A stretch of 34,670 nt of DNA. Source: Pelagibacteraceae bacterium AG-390-C22 (GTDB lineage: Bacteria > Pseudomonadota > Alphaproteobacteria > Pelagibacterales > Pelagibacteraceae). The notes under the pieces are model-generated. The model searched no databases, was not told the DNA's origin, and worked only from the letters and a program-made list of their open reading frames with translations. Location: the NCBI GenBank assembly GCA_003278125.1, contig QCGX01000010.1:1-34670 (forward strand). Reading direction: 5' to 3'. The position numbers were made by a program, and so were the translations under genes. This document shows positions 10,861 to 20,282 of this stretch, one piece after another. Every line of letters starts with the position of its first letter. Within the stretch, counting starts at the first letter, position 1.

Positions 10861-11215
10861 TACAACAGTTAAGGCAATTAATAAAAATGTTAGATCTAGC
10901 CCAAGAAAGTTAGCTCTAGTGCTAAATTACATTAAAGGAAAAAAAGCTGATTTAGCTCTAAGAGATTTAGAATTTACTAGAAAAAAAATAGCTAAAGATG
11001 TTAGCAAAACAGTGAAGTCAGCGATTTCAAACGCAGAAAATAACCATCAATACGATATAGACAATTTGTTTGTTAAAGAAGCTTATGTTGGAAAATCTCT
11101 TGTAATGAAACGATTTAGACCAAGGGCAAAAGGAAGAGCTAGTCCAATTAAGAAACCATTCAGTAGAATAACGATTATACTTGAAGAAAAAAAAGAAAAA
11201 AAGGAGTCTAAATAA
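10847..11215 (+). CDS. rplV: 50S ribosomal protein L22
   Basis: L22, 122 aa, has a beta-hairpin that lines the peptide exit tunnel. [19 protein letters not shown] near the N-terminus and [20 protein letters not shown], the tunnel hairpin, identify it. The frame is open further upstream to 10733, but that extension reads through rpsS and does not resemble L22. The ATG at 10847 behind GGAGGAG gives the normal N-terminus and length. It overlaps rpsS by 14 bp and shares one base with the rpsC start (TAATG). Confidence 0.95.
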   Translation: MQKNNTTVKAINKNVRSSPRKLALVLNYIKGKKADLALRDLEFTRKKIAKDVSKTVKSAISNAENNHQYDIDNLFVKEAYVGKSLVMKRFRPRAKGRASPIKKPFSRITIILEEKKEKKESK

Positions 11216-11901
11216 TGGGACAGAAGATTAATCCAATAGGTTTAAGATTAGGAATTAATAGAGGTTGGGACTCAACTTGGTTTGCGAAGAAAAAAGATTT
11301 TGGAAGATATTTAATTGAAGATTTTAAGGTAAGGAATTATATTAAAAAAAACATAGTTAATTCAGGTGTTTCAGAAATTATAATAGAAAGATCCTCAAAA
11401 AAATGCACTGTTTCAATTCATACTTCTAGACCAGGATTTGTTATTGGAAAAAAAGGAGCTGACATTGAAAAGATTAAAAAAAATATCACAAAAATTACTG
11501 GTGGCGATGTTAATGTAAACATTAAAGAAATAAAAAAACCTGAGCTAAATTCTAATTTAGTTGCAGAAAATATTGCTCAACAACTAGTAAAACGAATTGC
11601 TTATAGAAGAGCAATGAAAAGGGCCATGCAGTCAGCAATGAGATTAAATGCAAAAGGAATTAAAGTTATGTTGAGCGGCAGATTGGCAGGAAATGAAATA
11701 GCTAGAACAGAATGGTTAAGAGAAGGAAGCATACCTTCTCACACACTAAGAGCAGATATTGATTATGGTTTTGCTGAAGCTTTAACTACATATGGAATAA
11801 TTGGCGTTAAAGTTTGGATTTATAAAGGCGAACTAATGGCAAAAGATATAGAAAAAGAAAAAAAAGAAAGGGTTAAAAATGCTACAACCAGTAAGAACTA
11901 A
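11215..11901 (+). CDS. rpsC: 30S ribosomal protein S3
   Basis: S3, 228 aa, forms part of the mRNA entry channel. [14 protein letters not shown] at the N-terminus, the KH motif [11 protein letters not shown] and the C-terminal [20 protein letters not shown] segment are all present. A strong AAGGAG (11201-11206) lies 8 bases before the ATG, inside the end of rplV. The C-terminus is charged and ends in a short NATTSKN tail. Its last 23 bp overlap rplP, the largest overlap in the ribosomal block. Confidence 0.98.
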   Translation: MGQKINPIGLRLGINRGWDSTWFAKKKDFGRYLIEDFKVRNYIKKNIVNSGVSEIIIERSSKKCTVSIHTSRPGFVIGKKGADIEKIKKNITKITGGDVNVNIKEIKKPELNSNLVAENIAQQLVKRIAYRRAMKRAMQSAMRLNAKGIKVMLSGRLAGNEIARTEWLREGSIPSHTLRADIDYGFAEALTTYGIIGVKVWIYKGELMAKDIEKEKKERVKNATTSKN

Positions 11902-12283
11902 ATACAGAAAAGCATTTAAAGGCAGAATTCATGGGAAAGCTTCGAGAGCCATAAAACTGAATTATGGACAATTTGGACTTAAAGCAATGGAACCAGAGAG
12001 AATAATTGGAAAGCAAATCGAGTCAGCTAGAGTTGCGCTAACAAGATATATGAAAAGAACAGGTAAAGTATGGACTAGGATATTTCCTAATATACCTGTA
12101 TCAAAAAAACCAACAGAAGTTAGAATGGGTAAAGGTAAAGGTTCACCAGAATATTACGCATGTAGAGTAAAGCCTGGAAGAATAATTTTTGAAGTAGATG
12201 GAGTAACTGAAGAAGTAGCAAAAGTCGCCCTCTACAAAGCTTCTGCAAAATTACCAATTAAAACTAAATTTATAAAAAGATAA
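11879..12283 (+). CDS. rplP: 50S ribosomal protein L16
   Basis: L16, 134 aa, sits at the A-site side of the 50S and helps tRNA accommodation. The canonical N-terminus [16 protein letters not shown] starts exactly at the ATG at 11879, which therefore lies inside the end of rpsC (23 bp overlap). [20 protein letters not shown] in the centre is diagnostic. Because family length and N-terminus fit, the overlap looks genuine rather than a misplaced start. Confidence 0.97.
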   Translation: MLQPVRTKYRKAFKGRIHGKASRAIKLNYGQFGLKAMEPERIIGKQIESARVALTRYMKRTGKVWTRIFPNIPVSKKPTEVRMGKGKGSPEYYACRVKPGRIIFEVDGVTEEVAKVALYKASAKLPIKTKFIKR

Positions 12284-12287
12284 TTTT

Positions 12288-12473
12288 ATGGGAAAAAAAG
12301 AAGATAAAAAATTAACAAAAGATCAAGCCCAAAAAAAGATTCAAACTTTGAAAAAAGATTTGTTTAATATAAGGTTTAAAAAAATTAATAACCAAATTGA
12401 AAATCCTGCACAATATAATGAGATAAAGAAAAATATTGCTAGATTATACACAACGATAAAGAGCATTAAATGA
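12288..12473 (+). CDS. rpmC: 50S ribosomal protein L29
   Basis: L29, 61 aa, is a small two-helix protein next to L23 at the tunnel exit. The sequence is predicted helical, with the [12 protein letters not shown] segment typical of the first helix hairpin and [13 protein letters not shown] closing the second. Identity is supported by size and by position between rplP and rpsQ. Its stop overlaps the rpsQ start codon by 4 bp (ATGA). Confidence 0.93.
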   Translation: MGKKEDKKLTKDQAQKKIQTLKKDLFNIRFKKINNQIENPAQYNEIKKNIARLYTTIKSIK

Positions 12474-12697
12474 CAAAAAAAGTTTTAAAAGGGATAGTAA
12501 CGAGTGCAAAAAACAACAAGACCGTTGTTGTTGAAGTCACTAGAAAATTTAAACATCCTTTTTATGAAAAAATAATAAAAAGAACAAAAAAATATCACGC
12601 TCATGATGAAAATAATAAATTTAAAGAAGGAGAAAAAGTTGCGATAATTGAATGCAAACCAATCTCTAAGAAAAAAACTTGGCAGGTATTAAAATAA
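12470..12697 (+). CDS. rpsQ: 30S ribosomal protein S17
   Basis: S17, 75 aa, is an OB-fold primary binder of 16S rRNA. The segments [18 protein letters not shown] and [14 protein letters not shown] match the family. It lies in the usual position between rpmC and rplN. Both junctions overlap: ATGA with rpmC upstream and a single shared base (TAATG) with rplN downstream. Confidence 0.96.
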   Translation: MTKKVLKGIVTSAKNNKTVVVEVTRKFKHPFYEKIIKRTKKYHAHDENNKFKEGEKVAIIECKPISKKKTWQVLK

Positions 12698-13065
12698 TGA
12701 TTCAAGTACAAACAGAGCTAATGGTAGCTGACAACACAGGAGCTAGAAGAGTCGAGTGTATTAAAGTATTGGGCGGCTCTAAAAGAAGATACGCCTCAGT
12801 TGGAGATCTAATAGTTATAAGTGTTAAAGACGCTATACCAAAGGGAAAAGTAAAAAAAGGAACAGTGCACAAAGCTGTAGTAGTAAGAACAAGAAAAGGG
12901 ATTTACAGAGACGATGGATCCAAAGTGCAGTTCGATGCAAACGCAGTGGTATTAACGGATGAAAAAGGTGAACCTATTGGAACGAGAATTTTTGGACCAG
13001 TTACAAGAGAACTAAGAACAAGAGGACATACAAAAATTATTTCTCTTGCTCCGGAGGTACTTTAA
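12697..13065 (+). CDS. rplN: 50S ribosomal protein L14
   Basis: L14, 122 aa, lies at the subunit interface. The ATG at 12697 gives the canonical [18 protein letters not shown] start. A TTG at 12679 in the same frame would add six residues inside rpsQ without family support, so it was not used. [20 protein letters not shown] and the C-terminal SLAPEVL are conserved. The codons for PEV carry the GGAGGT that serves rplX. Confidence 0.97.
   Translation: MIQVQTELMVADNTGARRVECIKVLGGSKRRYASVGDLIVISVKDAIPKGKVKKGTVHKAVVVRTRKGIYRDDGSKVQFDANAVVLTDEKGEPIGTRIFGPVTRELRTRGHTKIISLAPEVL
13053..13058 (+). promoter_or_regulatory. Shine-Dalgarno of rplX inside rplN
   Basis: GGAGGT at 13053-13058 is a near-perfect Shine-Dalgarno, 8 bases before the ATG at 13067. 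It supports that start over the upstream TTG at 13046. It sits in the codons for the conserved L14 C-terminus. Confidence 0.8.
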
Positions 13066-13066
13066 T

Positions 13067-13318
13067 ATGATTTTGAAAAAAGGAATACAGGTGAAAATTA
13101 TATCAGGTAAAGATAAAGGAAAAACCGGAGAGATTTTAGAGATAAATAGAAAATTAAATAAGATTAAAGTTAAGTCAATTAATATGATTAAAAAACATTT
13201 AAAACCAACTAAGGAAAATAAGGGTGGAATAGTTTCAAAAGAGAGTTTTATTGATCAATCAAATGTTAAAAATTTAGATCAAACCAAAAAAGAAAAAAAA
13301 ATAGCAGGTAAAAAATGA
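13067..13318 (+). CDS. rplX: 50S ribosomal protein L24
   Basis: L24, 83 aa, is an assembly initiator with a KOW motif. GIQVKIISGKDKGKTGEIL is the KOW segment, followed by KVKSINMIKKHLKPT. The start at 13067 is fixed by the GGAGGT just upstream; the frame is open to 13046, but that extension has no family match. The protein is somewhat shorter than the usual 100-105 aa and ends in a lysine-rich tail. It overlaps rplE by 4 bp (ATGA). Confidence 0.95.
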   Translation: MILKKGIQVKIISGKDKGKTGEILEINRKLNKIKVKSINMIKKHLKPTKENKGGIVSKESFIDQSNVKNLDQTKKEKKIAGKK

Positions 13319-13866
13319 TACCAAGGTTAAAAGCAACATATGAAAAAGAAATTATTAGCAAATTAATGGGCAAGCTCAATTTTAAAAATAAGCATGAGGT
13401 TCCAAAAATTGAAAAAATAATACTAAACATGGGACTTGGTGAAGACGCTTTGGATGGAAAAAAACTAAAATCTTGTGTTGAAGATATGGGGTTAATAGCT
13501 GGTCAAAAACCTATAATTACAAAATTTAAAAAATCTATTTCTAATTTTAAAACAAGAAAAGGTTCGAACGCTGGTGTAAAGGTAACATTAAGATCTTATA
13601 AGATGTACGAGTTTATTGATAGATTAATAAATATTGCTCTTCCAAGAATAAAAGATTTCAGAGGATTGACACCTAAAGGTATAGATAGCTCTTGTAATTA
13701 TTCCTTTGGAATTAAAGAACATATTATATTTCCAGAAATTAACTTTGACAAAGTTGATAAGATAAGAGGTCTAGATATAACGATTGTGACAACAAGCAAA
13801 ACAAAAGAGGGTGCTTTGGAGCTACTTAAAGAATTTAATTTTCCATTAACAAACAAAAAAAACTGA
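13315..13866 (+). CDS. rplE: 50S ribosomal protein L5
   Basis: L5, 183 aa, binds 5S rRNA in the central protuberance. The segments [33 protein letters not shown] and [10 protein letters not shown] are diagnostic. Length is normal. It starts inside the last codons of rplX and ends 7 bp before rpsN. Confidence 0.98.
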   Translation: MIPRLKATYEKEIISKLMGKLNFKNKHEVPKIEKIILNMGLGEDALDGKKLKSCVEDMGLIAGQKPIITKFKKSISNFKTRKGSNAGVKVTLRSYKMYEFIDRLINIALPRIKDFRGLTPKGIDSSCNYSFGIKEHIIFPEINFDKVDKIRGLDITIVTTSKTKEGALELLKEFNFPLTNKKN

Positions 13867-13873
13867 GGCAAAT

Positions 13874-14179
13874 ATGGCTAAAACAAGCGCAATACAAAAA
13901 AACCTAAAAAGAATAAAGTTAGTAAAAAAATATGCAAATAAAAGAGCTGCATTAAAAAAGATAATAAAAAACAAAAAGTTAGAATTGTCAGAGAGATTTG
14001 CAGCACAATTAAAATTAAATAAATTACCCAAAAATTCTGCAAAAATAAGAGTTAGGAATCGATGCGAAGTTTCGGGTAGACCTCATGGAGTTTACAGAAA
14101 GCTAAGAATATCAAGAATAGCTTTAAGAGATATGGCATCTTCTGGTAAAATTCCTGGAATAACTAAATCAAGCTGGTAG
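13874..14179 (+). CDS. rpsN: 30S ribosomal protein S14 (zinc-free type)
   Basis: S14, 101 aa, is in the 30S head near S19. [20 protein letters not shown] is the conserved C-terminal block. The CxxC pairs of the short zinc-binding form are absent, so this is the long zinc-independent version usual in proteobacteria. The stop codon overlaps the AGGAG that precedes rpsH. Confidence 0.98.
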   Translation: MAKTSAIQKNLKRIKLVKKYANKRAALKKIIKNKKLELSERFAAQLKLNKLPKNSAKIRVRNRCEVSGRPHGVYRKLRISRIALRDMASSGKIPGITKSSW

Positions 14180-14186
14180 GAGAATT

Positions 14187-14585
14187 ATGACATTAACAGA
14201 CCCAATAGGAGATATGTTTTCAAGAATAAGAAACGGTCAAATGAGATTACTTAACTCAATAAATATACCTTCCTCTAATTTTAGGAAGAATATTTTAAAA
14301 ATATTGAAAGAAGAAGGGTATATAAAAGATTACTATATAGAAAAATCTGAAAATAATAAAATTAATTTAAAGATTAACCTTAAATATTATGAAGGAGATC
14401 CGGTAATAAAAGAAATCAAAAGGATTTCAAAACCAGGTCGAAGAGTTTACTCAAGAGCAAATAGTATTCCTAGAGTTATGAACGGATTAGGACTAGCAAT
14501 TCTCTCAACACCAAAGGGTGTAATGAGTGATACTGAAGCTAGAAAAAATAACATAGGCGGAGAGATAATTTGTAGGGTATTTTAA
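14187..14585 (+). CDS. rpsH: 30S ribosomal protein S8
   Basis: S8, 132 aa, is a central-domain primary binder of 16S rRNA and in enterobacteria the repressor of the spc operon. MTLTDPIGDMFSRIRNGQ at the N-terminus and the C-terminal ILSTPKGVMSDTEARKNNIGG are typical. AGGAG at 14178-14182 lies four bases before the ATG. It shares one base with the rplF start (TAATG). Confidence 0.98.
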   Translation: MTLTDPIGDMFSRIRNGQMRLLNSINIPSSNFRKNILKILKEEGYIKDYYIEKSENNKINLKINLKYYEGDPVIKEIKRISKPGRRVYSRANSIPRVMNGLGLAILSTPKGVMSDTEARKNNIGGEIICRVF

Positions 14586-15127
14586 TGTCTAAAATTGGAA
14601 AAAAAAATATAATAATACCAAAAGAGTCATCTATTAAAATAGAGGGCCCTAACTTAACTATTAAAGGACCAAAAGGTTCTAAGACTTTGAGTATAAATGA
14701 CAAAATTTTTTCATCGAAATTAAATGAGAATGCATTTCAAATTTTACCTTTAAATAAAAAGGTAGATAAAAAAACTTCTATAATGTGGGGTACTTACAGA
14801 AGCCTAATTAATAATGCAATTACTGGTGTTTCAACCGGACATGAAAAAGTATTAGAGTTAAATGGCGTAGGTTTTAGAGCAAATATTAAAGGTGAAAATC
14901 TTAATTTACAAATAGGCTTTAGTCATGATGTTAATTTTAAAATTCCAAAAGATATTAAAATTAGCGTAGAAAAACAAACTACAATAAAAATTAATGGAGT
15001 TGATAAAGATTTAGTTTCCAAAATAGCTGCGGATATCACAAGCCTTAAACCAGTGGAACCTTACAAAGCTAAAGGTATAAAAGAAAAAGGTAAGTTTGTG
15101 CTTAGAAAAGAAGGTAAGAAAAAATAA
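14585..15127 (+). CDS. rplF: 50S ribosomal protein L6
   Basis: L6, 180 aa, lies near the sarcin-ricin loop and consists of two related domains. MSKIGKKNIIIPKESSIK opens the protein, and the family signature near the C-terminus is EPYKAKGIKEKGKFVLRKEG. Length is normal. Both ends overlap neighbours by one base. Confidence 0.98.
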   Translation: MSKIGKKNIIIPKESSIKIEGPNLTIKGPKGSKTLSINDKIFSSKLNENAFQILPLNKKVDKKTSIMWGTYRSLINNAITGVSTGHEKVLELNGVGFRANIKGENLNLQIGFSHDVNFKIPKDIKISVEKQTTIKINGVDKDLVSKIAADITSLKPVEPYKAKGIKEKGKFVLRKEGKKK

Positions 15128-15480
15128 TGAAAAAAATTAATAACAGAGTTAAAAGAAAATTAAGAAACAGAAAAAAACTTAAAGATGTTAATACTAATAG
15201 ATATAGAATTTCTGTCACTAAATCATTAAAAAATTTTTCTGTTCAAATAATCGATGACAAACAAAAAAAAACTTTAGTTTCAGCATCATCGATTGAAAAA
15301 GATATCAAAAAGAATAAAGTAAAAAAAATTGAAAAATCTAGCTTAATAGGAGAAATTTTAGCTAAAAGAGCTAAAGAAAAAAATATAAACGAAGTATACT
15401 TTGATAGAGGCGGATATAAATATCATGGTAGAATAAAAGTTTTTGCTGAAACTTTAAGAAAAAATGGATTAAAATTTTAA
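15127..15480 (+). CDS. rplR: 50S ribosomal protein L18
   Basis: L18, 117 aa, binds 5S rRNA beside L5. [34 protein letters not shown] and [17 protein letters not shown] are the conserved blocks. The N-terminus is a basic extension rich in Lys, Arg and Asn, as usual. It shares one base with rplF and is two bases ahead of rpsE. Confidence 0.97.
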   Translation: MKKINNRVKRKLRNRKKLKDVNTNRYRISVTKSLKNFSVQIIDDKQKKTLVSASSIEKDIKKNKVKKIEKSSLIGEILAKRAKEKNINEVYFDRGGYKYHGRIKVFAETLRKNGLKF

Positions 15481-15482
15481 TT

Positions 15483-16004
15483 ATGGCTGAAAATAAAAAA
15501 ATTGAGAGTGATATAAAAGAAAAACTAGTTGCTATTAACAGAATTACCAAAGTAGTTAAAGGTGGGCGGAGATTTGGGTTCGCTGCTTTAGTAGTTGTTG
15601 GAAACCAAAAAGGATCTGTTGGAATTGGTCAAGGTAAATCTAAGCAAGTTCCTGATGCTATAAAAAAAGCTACTGAGGTTGCAAAAAGAAATCTAATTCA
15701 AATTCCTCTTAAAGAAGGAAGAACCCTACATCATGATGTAACAGGAAAAAATGGATCTGGAAAAGTATTTATGAGAACAGCCCCAGCTGGAACAGGTATA
15801 ATAGCCGGAGGAGCAATAAGATCTGTATGTGAAGTTTTGGGTGTTCAAGATGTAGTGGCAAAATCTCTTGGCTCAGCAAATCCTCATAATGTTTTAAAAG
15901 CTTGTGTTAACGGATTAAAATCTCAAAACTCTCCAAAAATTTTATCCGCGATTAGAGGAAAAAAGATAGCAGACATTATTTTAAAGAGAGAGGCTAAACA
16001 ATGA
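15483..16004 (+). CDS. rpsE: 30S ribosomal protein S5
   Basis: S5, 173 aa, contributes to decoding accuracy and mRNA unwinding at the entry channel. The double-stranded RNA-binding region [20 protein letters not shown] and the C-terminal [19 protein letters not shown] are intact. It overlaps rplO by 4 bp (ATGA). The gene for L30 (rpmD), normally between these two, is therefore absent here. Confidence 0.98.
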   Translation: MAENKKIESDIKEKLVAINRITKVVKGGRRFGFAALVVVGNQKGSVGIGQGKSKQVPDAIKKATEVAKRNLIQIPLKEGRTLHHDVTGKNGSGKVFMRTAPAGTGIIAGGAIRSVCEVLGVQDVVAKSLGSANPHNVLKACVNGLKSQNSPKILSAIRGKKIADIILKREAKQ

Positions 16005-16453
16005 AACTAAACAGTCTTGTAAAAAATAATAAGAAAAAATTAAGAGTAGGCAGAGGCATAGGTTCTGGCAGAGGTAAAACATCCTCGAGAGGACATAAAG
16101 GTCAAAAATCTAGATCAGGTGTAGCAATTAAAAGTTTTGAGGGAGGTCAAATGCCATTATATAGACGCTTACCAAAAAGAGGTTTTAAATCATTAAGTAA
16201 GAAAAATATGGCTATTTTGAATTTATCTAAAATTCAAAATATCTATGAAAAAAATAAAAACGAATTTAAGAGTTCTTTAGACTTAAAATCCCTTAAAGAA
16301 AAAAAAATTATAAATAAAAAATATTTAAAGTTAAAAATATTAGGCACCGGAGAACTCAAGACAAAAATTGATATTACTGCTCATTTTGCATCAAAACAGG
16401 CTCAAGAAAAAATTACAAAAGCAGGCGGTAAATTAAACATTATTAAAAAATAA
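16001..16453 (+). CDS. rplO: 50S ribosomal protein L15
   Basis: L15, 150 aa, is a late-assembly 50S protein with an extended glycine- and arginine-rich N-terminal arm. [20 protein letters not shown] and [16 protein letters not shown] are diagnostic. The C-terminal globular part is lysine-rich but keeps the [12 protein letters not shown] segment. secY follows after 6 bp, as in most bacteria. Confidence 0.97.
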   Translation: MKLNSLVKNNKKKLRVGRGIGSGRGKTSSRGHKGQKSRSGVAIKSFEGGQMPLYRRLPKRGFKSLSKKNMAILNLSKIQNIYEKNKNEFKSSLDLKSLKEKKIINKKYLKLKILGTGELKTKIDITAHFASKQAQEKITKAGGKLNIIKK

Positions 16454-16459
16454 TTTAAT

Positions 16460-17764
16460 ATGTCTAGTGAAAATTTAAATACTGCAGGAGCTTTTAGTCA
16501 GGCAAAAGATTTAAAAAATAGAATTTTATTTACTGTTTTACTTCTAATTGTATATAGACTAGGTACTTACGTCCCACTTGCAGGCATAGATCCTCAAGCT
16601 TTAAAAGAAATTATGGCATCAAGTCAAAAAGGACTTCTTGGAATGTTTAATATGTTTTCAGGTGGAGCAGTAACAAGGATGGCTATTTTTGCTTTAGGAA
16701 TAATGCCTTATATTTCTTCATCAATTATAGTTCAACTATTAACAGGTGTTTCTGATTATTTTAAAAGTTTAAAAGAACAGGGTGAAATTGGAAGAAAAAA
16801 GATTACACAAATTACTAGATATGGAACAGTTCTAATCGCTTGCTTACAAGGATATGGCGTATCAGTTGGATTAGAGAATGCAGGAAATTTAGTAATTGAA
16901 CCAGGCCTAAGCTTTAAGATTATTACTACTATCTCTCTAGTTGCTGGAACAACTTTTTTAATGTGGCTTGGTGAGCAAATAACTTTAAGAGGGGTAGGAA
17001 ATGGTATTTCATTAATAATATTTTCTGGAATAGTAGCTGAAATACCTAGGGCCTTAGCTTCTACATTTGAGTTAGGAAGAACCGGCGCTCTGTCAGCTTT
17101 AATGATAGTGGGAATATTTATTTTAGTTATACTAACAGTATTGTTTATCGTATTTTTTGAAAGAGCAATGAGAAAGATCTTAATAAATTATCCTAAAAGA
17201 CAAGTTGGAAATAAAATGTATGGTGGAGAATCTTCTCATTTACCATTAAAAATAAATACAGCTGGAGTTATTCCAGCAATATTTGCTTCTGCTTTATTAT
17301 TACTGCCAATAACACTTACAAACTTTGGACTTGCTGAGTCAGATCTATCTATAAAAATTTCATCAATGTTTACCCAAGGTCAGCCTCTATATATGCTGTT
17401 GTATGCGTCAGGTATTATATTTTTTGCATTTTTTTATACTTCAATTGTTTTTAATCCAAAGGAAACAGCAGAAAATTTAAGAAAGTACGGCGGTTACATA
17501 CCTGGAATTAGACCAGGAGAAAGAACTGCTGAATACATTGAAAGTATTCTTATTAGGTTAACAACTGTAGGATCTTTATATTTAACATTCGTTTGCTTAA
17601 TGCCAGAATTTTTAATTGCAAAATATCCCATTCCATTTTATTTAGGTGGAACATCTATTTTGATAGTTGTTGTTGTTGCTATGGATACTGTTACGCAAGT
17701 ACAAACAAGATTAATGAGCTCCCAATATGAATCATTAATTAGAAAGACTAAATTTGGAAAATAA
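16460..17764 (+). CDS. secY: preprotein translocase subunit SecY
   Basis: Central pore subunit of the Sec translocon in the inner membrane, 434 aa. About ten hydrophobic segments are evident. RLGTYVPLAGID precedes the plug region. The lateral cytoplasmic loops include the conserved GGYIPGIRPGERTAEYIE segment important for SecA and ribosome contact. It is co-transcribed with the ribosomal genes and adk, as is common in alphaproteobacteria. Confidence 0.99.
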   Translation: MSSENLNTAGAFSQAKDLKNRILFTVLLLIVYRLGTYVPLAGIDPQALKEIMASSQKGLLGMFNMFSGGAVTRMAIFALGIMPYISSSIIVQLLTGVSDYFKSLKEQGEIGRKKITQITRYGTVLIACLQGYGVSVGLENAGNLVIEPGLSFKIITTISLVAGTTFLMWLGEQITLRGVGNGISLIIFSGIVAEIPRALASTFELGRTGALSALMIVGIFILVILTVLFIVFFERAMRKILINYPKRQVGNKMYGGESSHLPLKINTAGVIPAIFASALLLLPITLTNFGLAESDLSIKISSMFTQGQPLYMLLYASGIIFFAFFYTSIVFNPKETAENLRKYGGYIPGIRPGERTAEYIESILIRLTTVGSLYLTFVCLMPEFLIAKYPIPFYLGGTSILIVVVVAMDTVTQVQTRLMSSQYESLIRKTKFGK

Positions 17765-17772
17765 TTAGTATT

Positions 17773-18339
17773 ATGAATCTAATTATATTTGGCCCTCCAG
17801 GCGCAGGAAAAGGTACTCAAGCTGATTTTATTGTAAATAAGTTTAGCTTATATAAATTATCAACAGGGGAAGTTTTAAGAAGCGAAATTAATAATAAAAC
17901 TGAATTAGGAGAAAAAATTTCATCTATTATAAATTCAGGTTCTTTTGTTTCGGACGATATAGTTAAAAAATTAGTCGAGAATTTTATTTCAGATAATAAA
18001 TATAGGGATAGATTAATCTTTGATGGCTATCCAAGGAATTTAAATCAAGCTAAAACTTTAAAAGAATTGCTTAATAAATATCAGCAAAAAATTGATCTAG
18101 TTCTACAATTATCAGTCTCCTTGGATACTATTAAAAAAAGAATTCTAGAAAGACAAACTCTTGAAAAAAGAGCTGATGACAGTGAAGAAATAGCAATTAA
18201 AAGGTATAAAACTTATGAAAAATCTACCGAACCTGTCATTGAATTTTATAAAAAATTGAATTTATTAAAGGTGATTGATGGGGAGAGGTCAATAGATCAA
18301 ATAAATAAAGAAATTAGCGATATTATTACCCTTATATAG
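17773..18339 (+). CDS. adk: adenylate kinase
   Basis: Catalyses ATP + AMP to 2 ADP, 188 aa. The P-loop GPPGAGKGT is at residues 7-15, the AMP-binding segment is LSTGEVLR, and FDGYPRNLNQA carries the catalytic arginine region. The LID is the short form: only a brief ERQTLEKRADDSEE turn without the four-cysteine zinc site, which explains the length below the 214 aa of the enterobacterial enzyme. It follows secY by 8 bp and closes the spc block. Confidence 0.98.
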   Translation: MNLIIFGPPGAGKGTQADFIVNKFSLYKLSTGEVLRSEINNKTELGEKISSIINSGSFVSDDIVKKLVENFISDNKYRDRLIFDGYPRNLNQAKTLKELLNKYQQKIDLVLQLSVSLDTIKKRILERQTLEKRADDSEEIAIKRYKTYEKSTEPVIEFYKKLNLLKVIDGERSIDQINKEISDIITLI

Positions 18340-18341
18340 AG

Positions 18342-18375
18342 TTGACTTTAAATAATTAGGCAATATAAATACGGC
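18342..18375 (+). promoter_or_regulatory. promoter of the rpsM-rpsK-rpoA-rplQ operon
   Basis: TTGACT (18342-18347), a 16-base spacer and TATAAA (18364-18369) make the best sigma-70-like promoter in the window. They are followed at once by TACGGC (18370-18375), a GC-rich discriminator in an otherwise AT-rich region. The predicted start near 18376 leaves a leader of about 24 bases before rpsM, too short for an elaborate S4-type leader structure. Confidence 0.75.
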
Positions 18376-18399
18376 TTTGGAACTTTAACTCATTTTAAT

Positions 18400-18783
18400 A
18401 TGGCTCGTATAGCAGGAATCAATATTCCACAAAATAAAGTTGTAAGCATAGCCTTAACTTATATTCATGGAATCGGACCATTTTCTTCTAAAAAAATTTG
18501 CGAAAAACTAAATATACCTTCTTCAAAAAGAGTAAATGAACTGACCGAAGAACAGGTATTAAAGATTAGAGAATTTATTGATGCAAATCATAAAGTTGAA
18601 GGAGATTTAAGAAGAGAAGTTTCAGTTAACATCAAACGTTTAGTAGATTTAGCTTGTTATAGAGGAACAAGACATAAAAAAAAACTTCCTGTACGTGGCC
18701 AAAGGACTCAATGTAATGCCAGAACGAGAAAAGGAAAAGCAATAGCGATTGCTGGAAAAAAATTAACACCTCTTAAAAAATAG
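18400..18783 (+). CDS. rpsM: 30S ribosomal protein S13
   Basis: S13, 127 aa, forms intersubunit bridges and contacts tRNA through its C-terminal tail. [20 protein letters not shown] at the start and the C-terminal [20 protein letters not shown] are typical. It heads the alpha operon behind its own promoter. rpmJ (L36), which lies between secY and rpsM in enterobacteria, is not here. Confidence 0.98.
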   Translation: MARIAGINIPQNKVVSIALTYIHGIGPFSSKKICEKLNIPSSKRVNELTEEQVLKIREFIDANHKVEGDLRREVSVNIKRLVDLACYRGTRHKKKLPVRGQRTQCNARTRKGKAIAIAGKKLTPLKK

Positions 18784-18797
18784 ATTTATAAATTTTA

Positions 18798-19247
18798 ATG
18801 AATAAAAAAGATCAAAAAGTAGATAAAAAAGTTGAGGGTAAAAAAGTAGAATTAGTAAAAAAAGAAAGTACTTTTAAAAAAAAGAAAAAAGTTAAAAAAA
18901 ATATTTCCTCAGGTATAGCTTATGTTTACTCAACTTTTAATAATACAATTATTTCTATAGCCGATGAAAGTGGAAATGTTATTTCTTGGTCCTCTGCTGG
19001 AGCTAAAGGCTTTAAAGGCTCTAGAAAATCTACTCCTTATGCCGCTCAAGTTGCTGCAGACGATGCAGGAGCAAAAGCTTATGAACAAGGCTTGAGGACA
19101 CTAACGGTTCAGGTTAAAGGACCTGGATCGGGAAGAGAAACAGCCTTAAGATCATTACAGTCAAAAGGATTTAAAATTTTATCAATAAAAGATACAACGC
19201 CAATGCCACACAATGGGGCGAGACCACCAAAAAGAAGGAGAGTATAA
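18798..19247 (+). CDS. rpsK: 30S ribosomal protein S11 with lysine-rich N-terminal extension
   Basis: S11, 149 aa, forms part of the 30S platform. The core [33 protein letters not shown] and [16 protein letters not shown] is standard. Compared with about 129 aa in enterobacteria, it has about 20 extra residues at the N-terminus, dominated by lysine, valine, glutamate and aspartate. The ATG at 18798 is the only ATG ahead of the core, so the extension is probably real unless a non-ATG start is used. rpoA begins directly after the stop. Confidence 0.97.
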   Translation: MNKKDQKVDKKVEGKKVELVKKESTFKKKKKVKKNISSGIAYVYSTFNNTIISIADESGNVISWSSAGAKGFKGSRKSTPYAAQVAADDAGAKAYEQGLRTLTVQVKGPGSGRETALRSLQSKGFKILSIKDTTPMPHNGARPPKRRRV

Positions 19248-20282
19248 ATGCAAACTACATCAAGTATTATAGATAAAAATTGGAAAGCTTTAATTAAACC
19301 AGATAAATTAGAAATCACAAGTAACGAAGATAAAACTATTGCAAAAGTTGTTGCAGAACCACTAGAAAAAGGATTTGGTCAAACAATTGGTAACTCTTTA
19401 AGAAGAATTTTACTTTCGTCTATACAAGGCGCAGCTGTTAGCGCTATTCAAATAGACGGCGTACTTCATGAATTTTCATCAATCAAAGGGGTTAGAGAAG
19501 ATGTTACAGATATTGTATTAAATGTTAAAAATTTAGCGATAAAATCTTCTTCTACAAGTCCCAAAAAAATTATTTTAGACATAAAGGGGCCTAAAGAAGT
19601 AAAAGCAAAAGATATTACTCTTGTGCCAGAGGTAGAAATTTTAAACCCAGATCAAACAATATGTAACTTAGATGAAAAAACTAACTTTCACATGGAGTTA
19701 ATGATTAGCAGTGGAAAGGGTTATGTTGCTGCCCCTAAGAATAGATCTGAAGAAAGTCCTTTAGGATTGATTTCAATAGATTCATTATTTAGCCCAGTAA
19801 AAAAAGTTTCATTTTCTGTAGAAAATACCAGAGCAGGAAGTGCCCTTGATTATGATAAATTAGTTATGACAGTAGAAACTAATGGAACTATTGCTGCGGA
19901 AGATGCAATAGCCTATTCGGCTAGAATTTTTCAAGATCAATTGTCAATGTTTGTTAACTTTGAAGATCCTAAAGAGATTATTAAAGAAGTTAAATCTTCA
20001 GAACCAGAATTTAATAGAAATTTATTGAAAAGAGTCGAGGAACTTGAACTTTCTGTTAGATCAATGAATTGTCTTAAAAACGATAATATTATTTATATAG
20101 GTGACTTAGTTCAAAAAACTGAACCAGAAATGTTAAGAACACCAAATTTTGGTAGAAAATCTCTTAATGAGATTAAAGAAGTATTAAATACAATGTCATT
20201 ATATCTTGGAATGGAAATACCAAACTGGCCACCAGATAATATTGCTGAATTATCAAAAAAACTTGAAGAAAATAACTACTAA
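19248..20282 (+). CDS. rpoA: RNA polymerase alpha subunit
   Basis: Alpha subunit, 344 aa. The N-terminal domain includes [20 protein letters not shown], which drives dimerisation and polymerase assembly. The C-terminal domain (about residues 265-335) includes [16 protein letters not shown] and [12 protein letters not shown], the helices that bind UP elements and activators. It directly follows rpsK and shares one base with rplQ (TAATG). Confidence 0.99.
   Translation: MQTTSSIIDKNWKALIKPDKLEITSNEDKTIAKVVAEPLEKGFGQTIGNSLRRILLSSIQGAAVSAIQIDGVLHEFSSIKGVREDVTDIVLNVKNLAIKSSSTSPKKIILDIKGPKEVKAKDITLVPEVEILNPDQTICNLDEKTNFHMELMISSGKGYVAAPKNRSEESPLGLISIDSLFSPVKKVSFSVENTRAGSALDYDKLVMTVETNGTIAAEDAIAYSARIFQDQLSMFVNFEDPKEIIKEVKSSEPEFNRNLLKRVEELELSVRSMNCLKNDNIIYIGDLVQKTEPEMLRTPNFGRKSLNEIKEVLNTMSLYLGMEIPNWPPDNIAELSKKLEENNY

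Noticed and set aside
17773-18339. Adenylate kinase appears truncated (188 versus 214 residues)
   Set aside because: The difference is the short LID form common in alphaproteobacteria; P-loop, AMP site and C-terminus are intact.
18340-18399. Absence of rpmJ (L36) between secY/adk and rpsM
   Set aside because: That position is typical of enterobacteria and Gram-positives; alphaproteobacteria usually carry rpmJ elsewhere, so this is not a notable loss.
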